A stretch of 57,057 nucleotides of DNA from the NCBI GenBank assembly GCA_013215375.1, contig JABSRB010000004.1:1-57057 (forward strand), read 5' to 3'. Below the pieces are notes generated by a model. The model searched no databases and was not told the DNA's origin. It saw only the letters and a program-made list of their open reading frames with translations. The translations under genes and the position numbers were made by a program. This stretch comes from Oceanospirillaceae bacterium. GTDB taxonomy: Bacteria; Pseudomonadota; Gammaproteobacteria; Pseudomonadales; Balneatricaceae. This document shows positions 38,938-48,414 of this stretch, piece by piece; position 1 is the stretch's first letter; each line of letters begins with the position of its first letter.

Positions 38938-39786
38938 CTACTCAAGACCGGTAGCGACAGAGCGCGCCGAATCCCGTATCCACTCACTCCAAGAGCCGAC
39001 ATAGAGCTTACTAGGTTTAAAGCCTGCATGGCTCATGGCTAGTATATTGTGACAAGCAGTCACTCCAGAGCCGCACATATGCACGGTGCTATCGACTGCT
39101 AATGGAGCAAGCTCAACAGCTAACTCCTCAGAGGTCTTAAATAACCCCTGCGCTGATAAGTTGCTAGTAAAAGGCCTATTGATAGCTCCGCAGACATGAC
39201 CGGCTATAGCATCGATAGGCTCAACCTCTCCCCTAAAACGTGGTGCTGCTCTAGCATCCACCAATTGATAACTACCTCCGCAAATTTGCTCGGTGCTGCA
39301 GACTTCAAACGTTGAATGATGACGTACAAAATGTGCGGTAGGAGCTGTATAGCTCTGGCTAGACAATGGAAAATCTAATCCTTGCCAAGCTTGAATGCCC
39401 CCATCTAACACCGCGACATTAGTATGCCCCATCCACTGTAGTAGCCACCACGCACGTGCCGCCATACCACCTGAGCAATCATCGTATACTACTACTTGCT
39501 TACCTTCACCAATGCCCACTTGTGAAAAGGTATGACAAAGATCGGCAATACAAGGCAGCGGATGGCGACCACTGCTTGCGGTAATAGCCCCCGAAAGCTG
39601 ATTATTTAAATGTAGATAACTTGCGCGCTCAATGTGACCTTGCGCGTATAGCGCCTCACCCTTTTCGTCGCTTTTATCATCACTATTTCCCGCAGCAGCT
39701 AATGTGAAACGACAATCTAATATAATCCAACTATCTGCTTGATAATTCTCTTGTAACGCTTGTGCGCTTATAACGGTGTTATACAT
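38938..39786 (-). CDS. Sulfurtransferase, 3-mercaptopyruvate type (SseA-like)
   Basis: Two rhodanese domains in about 282 residues, from ATG 39786 after GGAG; an upstream GTG at 39792 is less likely. The C-terminal active loop CGSGVTACH at about 237-245 matches mercaptopyruvate sulfurtransferase rather than thiosulfate sulfurtransferase. The N-terminal domain has DDCSGGMAARAWWLLQWMGH. It would transfer sulfane sulfur to thiols or cyanide. Same strand as trpS and the peroxidase gene. Confidence 0.9.
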   Translation of the reverse strand: MYNTVISAQALQENYQADSWIILDCRFTLAAAGNSDDKSDEKGEALYAQGHIERASYLHLNNQLSGAITASSGRHPLPCIADLCHTFSQVGIGEGKQVVVYDDCSGGMAARAWWLLQWMGHTNVAVLDGGIQAWQGLDFPLSSQSYTAPTAHFVRHHSTFEVCSTEQICGGSYQLVDARAAPRFRGEVEPIDAIAGHVCGAINRPFTSNLSAQGLFKTSEELAVELAPLAVDSTVHMCGSGVTACHNILAMSHAGFKPSKLYVGSWSEWIRDSARSVATGLE

Positions 39787-39838
39787 CGACACTCTCCACT
39801 GCTATCAATGCAAAATCGCAGCTAAATCAAACGATTAT

Positions 39839-41113
39839 TTAGCTAAATTTTGCTAACTCTTCCTTTAAGATACTCAATTCATTTTCCGCTTTGTCTTTTG
39901 CCTTAGCTTTTAGCGTGGCAAGTTTCGCGGCTTTTTCAGCCAGTAGTTGCGTTGCAGCCAATTTAGGGTCATCACTGTTGGCAACCGCCTCAAGTGCACC
40001 TTTTAACTGCATTAAAATACCACGGCGTCTACCCTGCTCTGCCCTGGCGATATCTTCTGCACTTTTTTCTTTCTTGGCTTTTTTAGCTTGGGTGGCTGGC
40101 ACAAATGGCAGTGGACGAAGACCCGCAGCAATACGGATTTCTTCCATCAAAGGCATTGCTTTAGCACGCGCTTTCTCAGCACCTTTTAGTAATACTGACT
40201 CAACAAAGGGTAAGTCATTCATCAGCCGGTTGTATTCGGCTCTCGGTGCGCTGAGCTTTTCATCTAAAAATTCAAACAGCTCTTTTTTAGCATCGCCCCA
40301 GCCAATGCCGTTCAAGTATTTATCACGCATTTGCAAAGCTTCTACTTCATTGGCAAAGCAGTCGTACAACTGAAAAACCGTACTGTTGTCTGGATCTTTT
40401 GCCTCTCCTGGCGCCTTGGAATCAGTGTCTATCTGTTTAATTAACTTATTCAGTTGATCGCTAGAGCAAAACAGCGGCAGAGTATTATCATAGCTCTTGG
40501 ACATCTTGCGCCCATCTAGGCCCGGGATCAGCTGCGTATCTTCTGCTACTTGTGCTGTGGGCATATTAAACAGCTTAGTATAAGTACTATTAAAGCGCCC
40601 TGCGATGTCACGGGTCATTTCTATATGTTGAATCTGATCTTTACCAACTGGCACGATATCAGCGTTAAACATTAAGATGTCTGCTGCCATTAAAATAGGA
40701 TAGCTAAACAACCCCATATTGATGCCATCATCCAGCTCAGACTTACCTGATGCTTGGTTGGCATCGACCGATGCTTTGTAGGCGTGAGAACGATTCATTA
40801 AACCTTTAGAGCACATGCAGGTTAGAATCCAAGATAGCTCGGTAATTTCAGGGATATCGCTCTGGCGATAGAAAGTCGCTTTGTCTGTATCTAGCCCCAA
40901 CGCCAACCAAGTCGCCGCTATCTCACGGGAAGACTTTGCTACGCGCTCTGGATCGTGACATTTAACCAGCGCATGGTAATCTGCCAAGAAAAAATAACTG
41001 TCAAATTCTGCTGTTTCACTGGCGTCAATAGCCGGTTTAATAGCCCCTAAATAGTTACCTATATGGGGTGTTCCTGTAGTGGTGATACCGGTTAAAATCG
41101 TTTTCTTCGACAT
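39839..41113 (-). CDS. trpS: Tryptophanyl-tRNA synthetase
   Basis: A 424-residue class I synthetase. The HIGH-like signature TPHIGNYLGAI is at about residues 14-24, and GRKMSKSYDNTL (KMSKS) at about 201-212. It is of the longer proteobacterial type, with an additional C-terminal lysine- and alanine-rich coiled coil (about 340-424) containing KKAKKEKSAEDIARAEQGRR. It makes Trp-tRNA in the cytoplasm. Confidence 0.95.
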   Translation of the reverse strand: MSKKTILTGITTTGTPHIGNYLGAIKPAIDASETAEFDSYFFLADYHALVKCHDPERVAKSSREIAATWLALGLDTDKATFYRQSDIPEITELSWILTCMCSKGLMNRSHAYKASVDANQASGKSELDDGINMGLFSYPILMAADILMFNADIVPVGKDQIQHIEMTRDIAGRFNSTYTKLFNMPTAQVAEDTQLIPGLDGRKMSKSYDNTLPLFCSSDQLNKLIKQIDTDSKAPGEAKDPDNSTVFQLYDCFANEVEALQMRDKYLNGIGWGDAKKELFEFLDEKLSAPRAEYNRLMNDLPFVESVLLKGAEKARAKAMPLMEEIRIAAGLRPLPFVPATQAKKAKKEKSAEDIARAEQGRRRGILMQLKGALEAVANSDDPKLAATQLLAEKAAKLATLKAKAKDKAENELSILKEELAKFS

Positions 41114-41349
41114 GTAAATTCCTTAGGGACTCATTAGCTTAAGTCTATTTCAATCAATGCCATCATCATACACCAGGGATGATAGGACAAATAGCACCTG
41201 CCAATTAATTAACTTTAAAAAATTTATGTTAAAGATGAATTAGCTACACTCTATATCTTCGACGAATAATTCCTCCGGTTTGCTATGGGCCGTTGATTCT
41301 AACGCGCACTAGTGTTAAAAAGAGCACTTAATTGTTAAAGGCTCCCAAA

Positions 41350-42132
41350 ATGCAAATTGTTATCTCTCCTGCTAAAACTTTAGACTTTGAAACCGCACCT
41401 ACTACACAAACTCACACCCAGGCGCAATTTTTAGATCGCTCACAATTATTGATTAATAATTTGAGTGCAAAGTCAGTGCAGGATGTCGCCCAATTAATGA
41501 AGTTAAGCGACAAATTAGCGGCGCTAAATGTGGCGAGATATGGCTCTTGGCAGATCCCTTTTGATCTAGATAACGCCAAACAGGCGGTGCTAGCGTTTAA
41601 AGGGGATGTCTACACAGGTTTAGATGCGCAAAGCCTCAGCGAAGATGATTTGGCCTTTGCCCAACAACACTTGCGTATCTTGTCAGGCTTGTACGGACTA
41701 TTGAAGCCACTAGATCTGATGCAGCCATATCGCTTAGAGATGGGCACTAAACTAAAAATGCGTACCAAAGAAAATTTGTATCAGTTCTGGGGGACTAGCC
41801 TCACCGATCAAATCAACAAAAATACCGCACAAAACGCTGGGCAGGAAGCTTGTTTAATTAACTTAGCCTCTAACGAATACTTCAAAGCCGTGCAACCAAA
41901 GCAACTCAAAGCACGTCTGATCACGCCTATTTTTAAAGATCAAAAAAACGGCCGGTATAAAATCATCAGCTTTTACGCCAAAAAAGCCCGCGGCATGATG
42001 GTGCGTTACATCATCGACAACCGCATCACCGACAGCTCAAAACTGAAAGACTTTGACTACGCTGGCTACTATTACAGTGCCGAGCAATCAACGGCAAATG
42101 ATTGGGTGTTTCTGCGTGAAGAGCAGCTGTGA
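41350..42132 (+). CDS. yaaA: Peroxide stress protein YaaA (UPF0246)
   Basis: A 260-residue protein from ATG 41350 with AAAGG 8 bp upstream; the frame could open at TTG 41332. The family start [13 protein letters not shown], the [21 protein letters not shown] segment, and [14 protein letters not shown] are all present. YaaA protects DNA from peroxide damage by limiting free iron. The TGA stop at 42130-42132 lies inside the first GCTGTGA unit of a repeat array. Confidence 0.92.
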   Translation: MQIVISPAKTLDFETAPTTQTHTQAQFLDRSQLLINNLSAKSVQDVAQLMKLSDKLAALNVARYGSWQIPFDLDNAKQAVLAFKGDVYTGLDAQSLSEDDLAFAQQHLRILSGLYGLLKPLDLMQPYRLEMGTKLKMRTKENLYQFWGTSLTDQINKNTAQNAGQEACLINLASNEYFKAVQPKQLKARLITPIFKDQKNGRYKIISFYAKKARGMMVRYIIDNRITDSSKLKDFDYAGYYYSAEQSTANDWVFLREEQL

Positions 42133-42358
42133 GCTGTGAGCTGTGAGCTGTGAGCAAAAAGCTAAGCCGTCACATCAAAGTTCGTCAACACATTGCTTTT
42201 AGCTTTTAGCTTTTAGCTCTAGATTGTCTTTTTTTGATCTTCCCTCCGTGCCCCCTGTGGTGAAAAAAATCTTTTAAAGAATATCTACCACAGAGGACAC
42301 GGAGGCGCTTCGCTACACAGAGAAAATCATGAAAACAAATATGTTTAGCACATAACTT
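42126..42358. repeat. Composite heptamer repeat overlapping two gene ends
   Basis: Four GCTGTGA units (42126-42153), a spacer like that at 36989, three TTTTAGC units (42197-42217), then the core with GGCGCTTCGCTACACAGAG at about 42304-42322, ending in TTCTAGC next to the LysR stop. The first unit supplies the yaaA stop codon; the right end supplies the last codon and stop of the LysR gene. It fills the gap between convergent genes. Confidence 0.95.
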
Positions 42359-43255
42359 CTAGCTTCTCTCCAACAATATATCCTCCTTAAACTCCTCCAC
42401 TAAAAAATCGATAAAGCTACGTACATTTATTGATTGATAGCTGCGTGAGAGATACACCGCCCACATTCGGTAACGCCATTTGGTGTAAGGCGTTAAAATG
42501 GCAGTCAGCTTTCCCTGTGCAATTAAGGAATTGGCAAAGTCACAGGGCGCACGCACTATGCCATTGCCATGTACGGCACTCTTGATCAGTAAATCTAACG
42601 AGTTTGCCTTTATATTACCGCTTACAGCCACTTTAAATTCTTGCTCTGCATCGACAAAAGACCATTCATTTTGCTTAAGGTGCACAAAGCAGTTGTGTGT
42701 CTTTAAATCCTGAGGATGTGTGGGAACACCTTGTTCTTCAAGATAAACAGGCGCTGCACAAAGTACCGAGTCCATAGTCATCAAAGGCCTGACTATTAAC
42801 GAGGAATCTGGAGTATCGGTAAAGCGCAGTGCGATATCTACTCTATCTTCAACCAATTCATTAAGATCATCGGCGGCTAAAATATCGATGCAGAGCTTGG
42901 GATGAACTTTCGTGAACTTTTCCACTGCCGTCAATAACAAATTATTGGCGAAACCTATGGGCGCGGCGATCCTAATAGTCCCGGTTAGATACTCATCCTG
43001 TCCCGACACACTAAATTCCAGAGCGCTCACTTCATTTAAAATACGCTGACAATGCGCCAACGCTTCTACCCCTTGCGGCGTTAGACTCACTTTTCGAGTA
43101 GTGCGATGCAGCAGCCTTTGCTGCAACCAAGCTTCAACTTCTTGCACGTGCCGAGACACTTGCAAGCGGGTTAAATCTAGCTGTTCGGCAGTTTGAGTGA
43201 AACTTTGCCTGCTGGCAACTTCGATAAAACTCTTGATCGCTACGAATCTATCCAC
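42359..43255 (-). CDS. LysR-family transcriptional regulator
   Basis: A 298-residue LysR regulator. Helix-turn-helix residues QSFTQTAEQLDLTRLQVSRH are at about 16-35. The ligand domain is of the DmlR/AaeR-like class (ISPAG-like IRIAAPIGFANNLLLTAVEK). It ends in ERS, as does the LysR at 138, because both C termini run into the same kind of repeat. It is divergent from the NAD(P)-binding protein gene, which it may regulate, across a gap that holds a MITE-like element. Confidence 0.9.
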   Translation of the reverse strand: MDRFVAIKSFIEVASRQSFTQTAEQLDLTRLQVSRHVQEVEAWLQQRLLHRTTRKVSLTPQGVEALAHCQRILNEVSALEFSVSGQDEYLTGTIRIAAPIGFANNLLLTAVEKFTKVHPKLCIDILAADDLNELVEDRVDIALRFTDTPDSSLIVRPLMTMDSVLCAAPVYLEEQGVPTHPQDLKTHNCFVHLKQNEWSFVDAEQEFKVAVSGNIKANSLDLLIKSAVHGNGIVRAPCDFANSLIAQGKLTAILTPYTKWRYRMWAVYLSRSYQSINVRSFIDFLVEEFKEDILLERS

Positions 43256-43361
43256 GACTGAACCCCGATGTTTGTATCTTCATATGAAACAATAAGTATC
43301 AATATACTTTATTTATCTCCGTTTTTGTATCCATTAAACTGGCCTCAACTTAAATAAACAA

Positions 43362-43502
43362 TGAGACCTTTTCATAACGTAGCGAGCGATGATAAGACAA
43401 GGAAAAAATCGACGAAATAGCGGAGTCTACTGGTGTAAATGAGCATATTGAGTCTATTTTTAACGCCGTATTGTCGAGCGCAGTAGTTATGCAGAGGTCT
43501 CA
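43362..43502 (+). mobile_element. MITE-like element, family C
   Basis: A 141-bp non-coding element with 17-bp imperfect terminal inverted repeats: TGAGACCTTTTCATAAC and the complement of TGAGACCTCTGCATAAC (15 of 17). It lies in the divergent promoter region and ends directly before GGGAGAAG, the Shine-Dalgarno of the next gene. Only one copy was seen in the window. Confidence 0.65.
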
Positions 43503-43514
43503 GGGAGAAGCAAC

Positions 43515-44153
43515 ATGAAAATAGCAATAATTGGCGCAGCAGGTTGGATTGGTAACGAAGTTTTACAAGAAGCGAAAAGCCGCGGTCATCAAATCATCGC
43601 ACTAGTGCGAGATCCAAGCAAAATCACCCAGTCAGATGTTGAAGTAAGGGCTTTTGATATCACAGATAATAGTCAATCACTGGCAGCAGCAGTGTTAGAC
43701 GCAGACGTGGTGGTCTCATCCGTATCTGGTCGGCACAACAACGACCACAGCATCTTTAGCATCGCAGCGAAGCGTTACTTGACCGAGCTGCCACAGAGTT
43801 CAGTCAACCGTCTCGTTTGGGTCGGTGGTGCAGGTAGCTTAGAAGTAGCACCCGGTGTACAACTTGTGAATACTGAACATTTCCCTGAAGAATATAAAGC
43901 TGAAGCGCTGGGAATGGGTGATGCACTGAAAGTTTTTAAGCAATCAGACAGTCGTTTAAACTGGACCTTTATTTCACCCGCTGCCGTTTTGTTTCCAGGC
44001 GAAAAAAGTGGTCATTATCGCACCGGAAAAGATCAGCTACTGGTTGATAGCGCAGGAGATAGTAAAATCTCAGGCAGTGACTTTGCCGTCGCTTTAGTCG
44101 ATGAAATAGAAAGCGCACAAAACCCTCAGCAACGTATCTGCGTCGCCTACTAA
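43515..44153 (+). CDS. NAD(P)-binding Rossmann protein (NmrA-like / atypical SDR)
   Basis: A 212-residue single-domain protein. The dinucleotide motif IAIIGAAGWIGNEVLQEA is at about residues 3-20, VRDPSKI follows at about 34, and VVSSVSGRHN and WVGGAGSLEV complete the fold. It resembles the YwnB/NAD(P)H-binding group often induced by electrophiles or oxidants. It is divergent from a LysR gene. The substrate is unknown. Confidence 0.85.
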   Translation: MKIAIIGAAGWIGNEVLQEAKSRGHQIIALVRDPSKITQSDVEVRAFDITDNSQSLAAAVLDADVVVSSVSGRHNNDHSIFSIAAKRYLTELPQSSVNRLVWVGGAGSLEVAPGVQLVNTEHFPEEYKAEALGMGDALKVFKQSDSRLNWTFISPAAVLFPGEKSGHYRTGKDQLLVDSAGDSKISGSDFAVALVDEIESAQNPQQRICVAY

Positions 44154-44272
44154 CAGTAACTGACTGCATCAGCCTATCAATGACCAGTATTTTTGGATTT
44201 ATAATAGAGCTGATGCCGCATCGTTTATCGAGGACTATTAAAAGTGATGCGATACTAATAGCTAGCTGCCAG

Positions 44273-45349
44273 CTATGGTGCACCTTGAGTTAACTGCTTA
44301 GAAACCCATTGAGAATATAAAGAAACCACGCTTTTAATATCCTTTTGGGTATAAATTTTTCCTTCAATTTCCTCAATGGCACACTCTAACTTGTTTAGCT
44401 TGCAAAGGTGGAGAGTCCAGAAAAATGCGAACTTTTTGATATGTGGCGCTACGATTTTTCTTAGAGACAGCTCTGATATTATAAAATCATCTCCACCATC
44501 AACAATTTTGATAGACGTTGCTTGGGAATAATAGGCAAAGCGCTTTTTGTAGTTGCCTTGGTAATAGTGTTTTATTCGCTCACTAAGCGACAAATCCCCC
44601 TCTACTTCCTGAAAATATATACCGTAACCATCAATGTCCCCATATAAATCAGATCCTGCGGCATAGCCATCAAAATACTCGGTAAGAGTGCCAAACTGAG
44701 GTCGGGTTTTTAAACCGTATTCAGAGACAACACTACCAACATCCCCCACCCAACTGATCGCGTCTGCAACAGATATGCCGCTTAAGTCATCAATTGCCGT
44801 GTCTATATCAGGAAAAGCTAATGCATTTATCAACGCCCATATATGGGTAACATCAATGGCATTGCCTCGCGGATCTTCAAACAGGATATTACCTTTCCTT
44901 AAGGTATTAATCACTGAGTGAGATACGCCGTGCTCAGTAGATGCAGGTTTTGTAGCAATCGAGCCCACCAGCAAAAGATCCCACAACTTACTGTTGTAAT
45001 GTGTTTTTCTTAAACGCGCCGCTATGACTTTCCAATCATCATCCGGATACGCTTTTTCAACCGCTTGTATTAAGCTTATTATCTCTTCAAGTGAATGACT
45101 AATTGGCGCACTCATTAAAGGAGACTTGAATTCACTAGAGCGCCCCCACACTTTATCGATTGCACTATCGCTATAGCGATTAGGGATACTGCTTGATTTT
45201 AAATGAGAGACTTTAGCTTCACTGTGTATTTGATCATTGCTATGTGCACTAACTGTCGTCGCTGTCACCACCAGCGGAATAATCGCCAATGCTGTAATTC
45301 GTGGCATAAAGGTTTGGAAAAATTTAAACACCGTTAAATTCTTAGACAT
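44273..45349 (-). CDS. Exported protein of unknown function
   Basis: A 358-residue protein with a signal peptide (about 1-35, ending TVSAHS). I do not recognise the family. The mature region has motifs likely to matter: DVTHIWALINALAFPDIDTA at about 164-183, ISWVGDVGSVVSEYG at about 193-207, and SDLYGDIDGYGIYF at about 230-243. The spaced D/H residues could form a metal or catalytic site. The rest is mostly helical. No operon partner is evident. Confidence 0.65.
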   Translation of the reverse strand: MSKNLTVFKFFQTFMPRITALAIIPLVVTATTVSAHSNDQIHSEAKVSHLKSSSIPNRYSDSAIDKVWGRSSEFKSPLMSAPISHSLEEIISLIQAVEKAYPDDDWKVIAARLRKTHYNSKLWDLLLVGSIATKPASTEHGVSHSVINTLRKGNILFEDPRGNAIDVTHIWALINALAFPDIDTAIDDLSGISVADAISWVGDVGSVVSEYGLKTRPQFGTLTEYFDGYAAGSDLYGDIDGYGIYFQEVEGDLSLSERIKHYYQGNYKKRFAYYSQATSIKIVDGGDDFIISELSLRKIVAPHIKKFAFFWTLHLCKLNKLECAIEEIEGKIYTQKDIKSVVSLYSQWVSKQLTQGAP

Positions 45350-45531
45350 AATACTCTCTCGAAGGTAATCGCCGATTCTATTGATACTTTATATGGTTTT
45401 TATCTTTGTTTTCAAATTAATACCGACAATAACACAATATTTATTTTCCTAGCTAGCCATCTGAAACAGCCTTTGCTCTTCTAGGATATGACCGTGAATA
45501 GTGATCGTAGCGAGATGAAGGAATATCTAAA

Positions 45532-45559
45532 CTACAAGCTACAAGCTACAAGCTACAAG
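45532..45559. repeat. Heptamer array CTACAAG
   Basis: Four perfect CTACAAG units ending 3 bp from the stop codon of rsgA (minus strand). It is a different monomer from the other arrays but has the same 7-bp period and the same 3'-end position. The hairpin core is absent. Confidence 0.9.
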
Positions 45560-45562
45560 AAT

Positions 45563-46642
45563 TTAAGAGCGATTTTTTGCGTACTTCACTGACTTTATCA
45601 ATTTACCAAGCTTTTTATCACGCTCCTTGCGCTGTGCCAAAGAGCGGTCATTAAAGGCGGATTCCCTCATCAGCTGTTGATAATGATCAAAGCGCTCCGC
45701 AGATATTTCACCTTGTACAAGCCCTGCCTGTATCGCACATCCCGGCTCATTTTGATGAGTACAATTATTAAACTGACACTGACTATTGAGCTTCCCTAGC
45801 AGGCTAAATGTATCCTCAATACCTTGATCAACGTTGACATGACCCATTTCTCGCATGCCAGGTGTATCAATAATCAACGCGCCATTATCCAACGCCACTA
45901 ACTCGCGGGCAGTCGTCGTGTGTTTTCCCTTACCCGTTTTATCACTCAACTGCGCTGTGGCAAAACGTGTTTCACCCAATAATGCATTTAACAACGAAGT
46001 TTTTCCCGCCCCTGAAACGCCAAGTAAACAGTAGGTATGTGCGCTAAGAAAAGTACCTCTAAATGAAGCGACACTAAACGGATCTAAGACACTCACACTG
46101 AGTATTGGGGTATTAGCCACCACAGCGAGCAACTCCGCCTTAATCGCCTCTATTTTTTCTGGGCTCACCAAATCTGCTTTCGTTAATAGGATAGCCGCTT
46201 TAATAGCACCGCTGTGCACCATCACTAAATAACGCTCTAAACGCCGTAAATTAAGGCTTTGGTCCAACGGCAGTGCGATCATCGCGATATCGACGTTAGC
46301 GGCAATCAGCTGCTCTGTGGTTTCTTTCCCTGCCCGCTTGCGACTTAAAGTACTAGTACGGGGTATCAAGCCATGAATAATGGCTAAGGTTTGTTGATCA
46401 AAAATATTGGCATACACCCAATCGCCGACAGTGGGTAAATCTATCGCGCTCTGTGCTGTGTATCTAAGCCCACCAGAGAGTTCTGCCAGAACTTGTATGT
46501 CACCGTTGCTAATTAAATATTTATCGCGATGCACACTGATGACCCGCGCAACTTCATGGTGTGATAATTTGCGCTCATCCAATACAGATTTTAAACGTCC
46601 TCTAAAGCCCAGTGGCCTAAGTTGATCCATAGATTTGTTCAT
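45563..46642 (-). CDS. rsgA: Ribosome small-subunit maturation GTPase RsgA
   Basis: A 359-residue circularly permuted GTPase with an N-terminal OB domain (about 30-105). The G motifs occur in permuted order: LLTKADL (G4) at about 150, GVSGAGKTSLLNALLG (G1) at about 208-223, and DTPGMREMG (G3) at about 258-266. The C-terminal zinc motif is CQFNNCTHQNEPGCAI at about 285-300. It acts in late 30S assembly. A second start at 46630 is possible. Confidence 0.94.
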   Translation of the reverse strand: MNKSMDQLRPLGFRGRLKSVLDERKLSHHEVARVISVHRDKYLISNGDIQVLAELSGGLRYTAQSAIDLPTVGDWVYANIFDQQTLAIIHGLIPRTSTLSRKRAGKETTEQLIAANVDIAMIALPLDQSLNLRRLERYLVMVHSGAIKAAILLTKADLVSPEKIEAIKAELLAVVANTPILSVSVLDPFSVASFRGTFLSAHTYCLLGVSGAGKTSLLNALLGETRFATAQLSDKTGKGKHTTTARELVALDNGALIIDTPGMREMGHVNVDQGIEDTFSLLGKLNSQCQFNNCTHQNEPGCAIQAGLVQGEISAERFDHYQQLMRESAFNDRSLAQRKERDKKLGKLIKSVKYAKNRS

Positions 46643-46727
46643 AGATTGGTAAAGCCTTAAGTAATAAAAGACTTAATTGTAGGTATTACTGACGAGGTTG
46701 ATTGTAAAAAGACGACAGTTTAAACCT

Positions 46728-47573
46728 TTACTCGAAGTTACCGTAAGCATCAATGGTCAAATCACGTTTTTTGGCATAGCTTCCAGGCGTTGCACCTAGT
46801 GCCGTTTTAATAGTGTGAATAAGATGAGGCTGATCGCTAAAACCAAAGCGTACTGCCACATCACTCCAGTTTATGGCTGAATTTTCACGTTGATATAAAT
46901 ACTGCAAAACGGCTTCTAGTCGATTCATTGACTGATATTGCTTGATGCTAAAACCTGTCACTTTGCTAAAACTGCGCTCTAAGGTGCGCACTGAACAGTC
47001 GAGCTGCGCAGCCATGACTGAAAGCTTGGTGATTTCAGTCATGGGTAATATTTTAGAAACCAACAAACTGTGCCTATCCCACTGTGCCTCTTCCACCAAA
47101 TCCTGAAGCTGTGCATCTAATAAAAGTGCTAATTTCTCAGGCTGCGCGAGTGTTTCAGCGAATATCGGTAGCCAACAAATATCAGCTAACGGCGCTATTT
47201 TAGCCACCGACTCGATGCTATCTAGTAGATCAATGGCTGCGTTATTTTTAGATAATTTTTCAGTTAACTTAAGCGCATACAAAGCACCCACTTTGAACTT
47301 AATACCCAACACCAAAAAAGGCGCACTGTGATCAATGACGAAAGTACTTTTATGCGGATAGATTAAATGACAGCCTGCTCCCACATATTCACTGTGTTGC
47401 TGGGAATATCTAAAGGGCTGTACCTTACTGGCAATTATTAAATGCGCCGCGGGATCTGGGTTGAGCTTAGGAAAACAGGGACTGGTATCGCCCGGCTGTT
47501 TTTCTAGCAGCCAATAACAATCGATAAATTTTGCAACTTGGGGGCATTGAGGCGAAACTTTCCAACTGCGCAT
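46728..47573 (-). CDS. AraC-family regulator with DUF6597-like N-terminal domain
   Basis: A 281-residue protein. The N-terminal domain has CYWLLEKQPGD and FPKLNPDPAAHLIIA, typical of the AraC group with a DUF6597-type sensor. The C-terminal helix-turn-helix pair includes AQLDCSVRTLERSFSKVTGF at about 193-212 and VAVRFGFSDQPHLIHTIKTA at about 244-263. The target is unknown. Confidence 0.83.
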   Translation of the reverse strand: MRSWKVSPQCPQVAKFIDCYWLLEKQPGDTSPCFPKLNPDPAAHLIIASKVQPFRYSQQHSEYVGAGCHLIYPHKSTFVIDHSAPFLVLGIKFKVGALYALKLTEKLSKNNAAIDLLDSIESVAKIAPLADICWLPIFAETLAQPEKLALLLDAQLQDLVEEAQWDRHSLLVSKILPMTEITKLSVMAAQLDCSVRTLERSFSKVTGFSIKQYQSMNRLEAVLQYLYQRENSAINWSDVAVRFGFSDQPHLIHTIKTALGATPGSYAKKRDLTIDAYGNFE

Positions 47574-47640
47574 AAATTCCTTTTACAAAACAAAAGTTTC
47601 GAGTAAACGTTAATTGCTTCGTTATAGTCTCTAAAATATT

Positions 47641-47783
47641 TTCTACCACAGAGGTCACAGAGGCGCTGCGCTACACAGAGGAAAGAAAACATGAGAGATA
47701 TTATCTTTTCTCGGTGTTCTCTGTGCCCTCTGTGGTGAATATTTATTAAATAATCTTTCTCTTTTGACTAACGACTAACGACT
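47641..47783. repeat. Hairpin core with short GACTAAC array
   Basis: The core CTACCACAGAGGTCACAGAG (from about 47643), then GGCGCTGCGCTACACAGAG, pairs with the downstream CTCTGTGCCCTCTGTGGTG (about 47720-47738). Two and a half GACTAAC units (47766-47783) follow, ending 9 bp before the sigZ stop. Same family as the element at 22170 but with the GACTAAC monomer seen upstream of alkD. Confidence 0.85.
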
Positions 47784-47792
47784 TTTAACTTA

Positions 47793-48350
47793 TCACTGCG
47801 CACAGCCACACTGCTGTTTACAATCACTCTCAACTCCCTGCTCGTTAAACTCAATCGTACAACAAGCTTCTAACTGTTTTTTGAGTAGCAACCTACCGCG
47901 CCGTACTCGGGATTTCACCGCTGATAAACTCAATTGCTTAGAGTCGGCTATCTCTTTATGTTTTAGTGTTTGGATTTCACTATCGAACAATACATCGCTA
48001 AAATTATCCGGTAATCCTTTGATAAGTATAGTGATACAGCTCTCTAGCTGCTCAATGTCGTTCTCAAATTCATTGCCAGATTCCGTCTGTGCGGCATAAT
48101 CCTGTGTTTCATTATGCTCCAAACTAACAGTCGACAGCTTTTTAATGCGGTAATAATCAATTATTTTATTGCGACAAATTTGGTAGAGCCAAGGCGTCAG
48201 TTTTGTTTGATCTTCTAATGTATCAATTTTATTTATCACTTGGATAAAGACATCTTGCAAAATGTCTTCAGCCATACTGGCATCCCCTACTTTTGAAATA
48301 ATAAATTTTAATAATTGCTGTTGAAACTGCTGATATATTTTTTCAATCAT
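47793..48350 (-). CDS. sigZ: RNA polymerase sigma factor SigZ (ECF type)
   Basis: A 185-residue ECF sigma factor. Region 2 has AEDILQDVFIQVINKIDTL at about 27-45, followed by TPWLYQICRNKIIDYYR at about 52-68. Region 4 has LKHKEIADSKQLSLSAVKSRVRRGR at about 130-154. The C-terminal tail carries five cysteines (CC, then DCKQQCGC), as is usual for SigZ-type factors and consistent with metal or redox sensing. No anti-sigma gene is adjacent. It is downstream of a metallothionein-like gene on the same strand. Confidence 0.9.
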   Translation of the reverse strand: MIEKIYQQFQQQLLKFIISKVGDASMAEDILQDVFIQVINKIDTLEDQTKLTPWLYQICRNKIIDYYRIKKLSTVSLEHNETQDYAAQTESGNEFENDIEQLESCITILIKGLPDNFSDVLFDSEIQTLKHKEIADSKQLSLSAVKSRVRRGRLLLKKQLEACCTIEFNEQGVESDCKQQCGCAQ

Positions 48351-48376
48351 CGTGATTAACGCTCTATTTGTGGATG

Positions 48377-48408
48377 CAGCTTAGCGACACTTTTACGCCG
48401 CTAAGCTG
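48377..48408 (+). terminator. Strong hairpin between metallothionein-like gene and sigZ
   Basis: CAGCTTAGCG (48377-48386) pairs perfectly with CGCTAAGCTG (48399-48408). The T run follows on the plus strand (TATTTTTT), so it scores as a terminator only in that direction. In the direction of the neighbouring genes (minus) it lacks a U tract and may act as an RNA-stabilising or partial-termination structure. Confidence 0.55.
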
Positions 48409-48414
48409 TATTTT

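Noticed and set aside
45482-45530. Possible relic of a family A MITE near rsgA
   Set aside because: Only a short stretch (GTGATCGTAGCGAGATGAAG) resembles the element and no inverted ends are seen.
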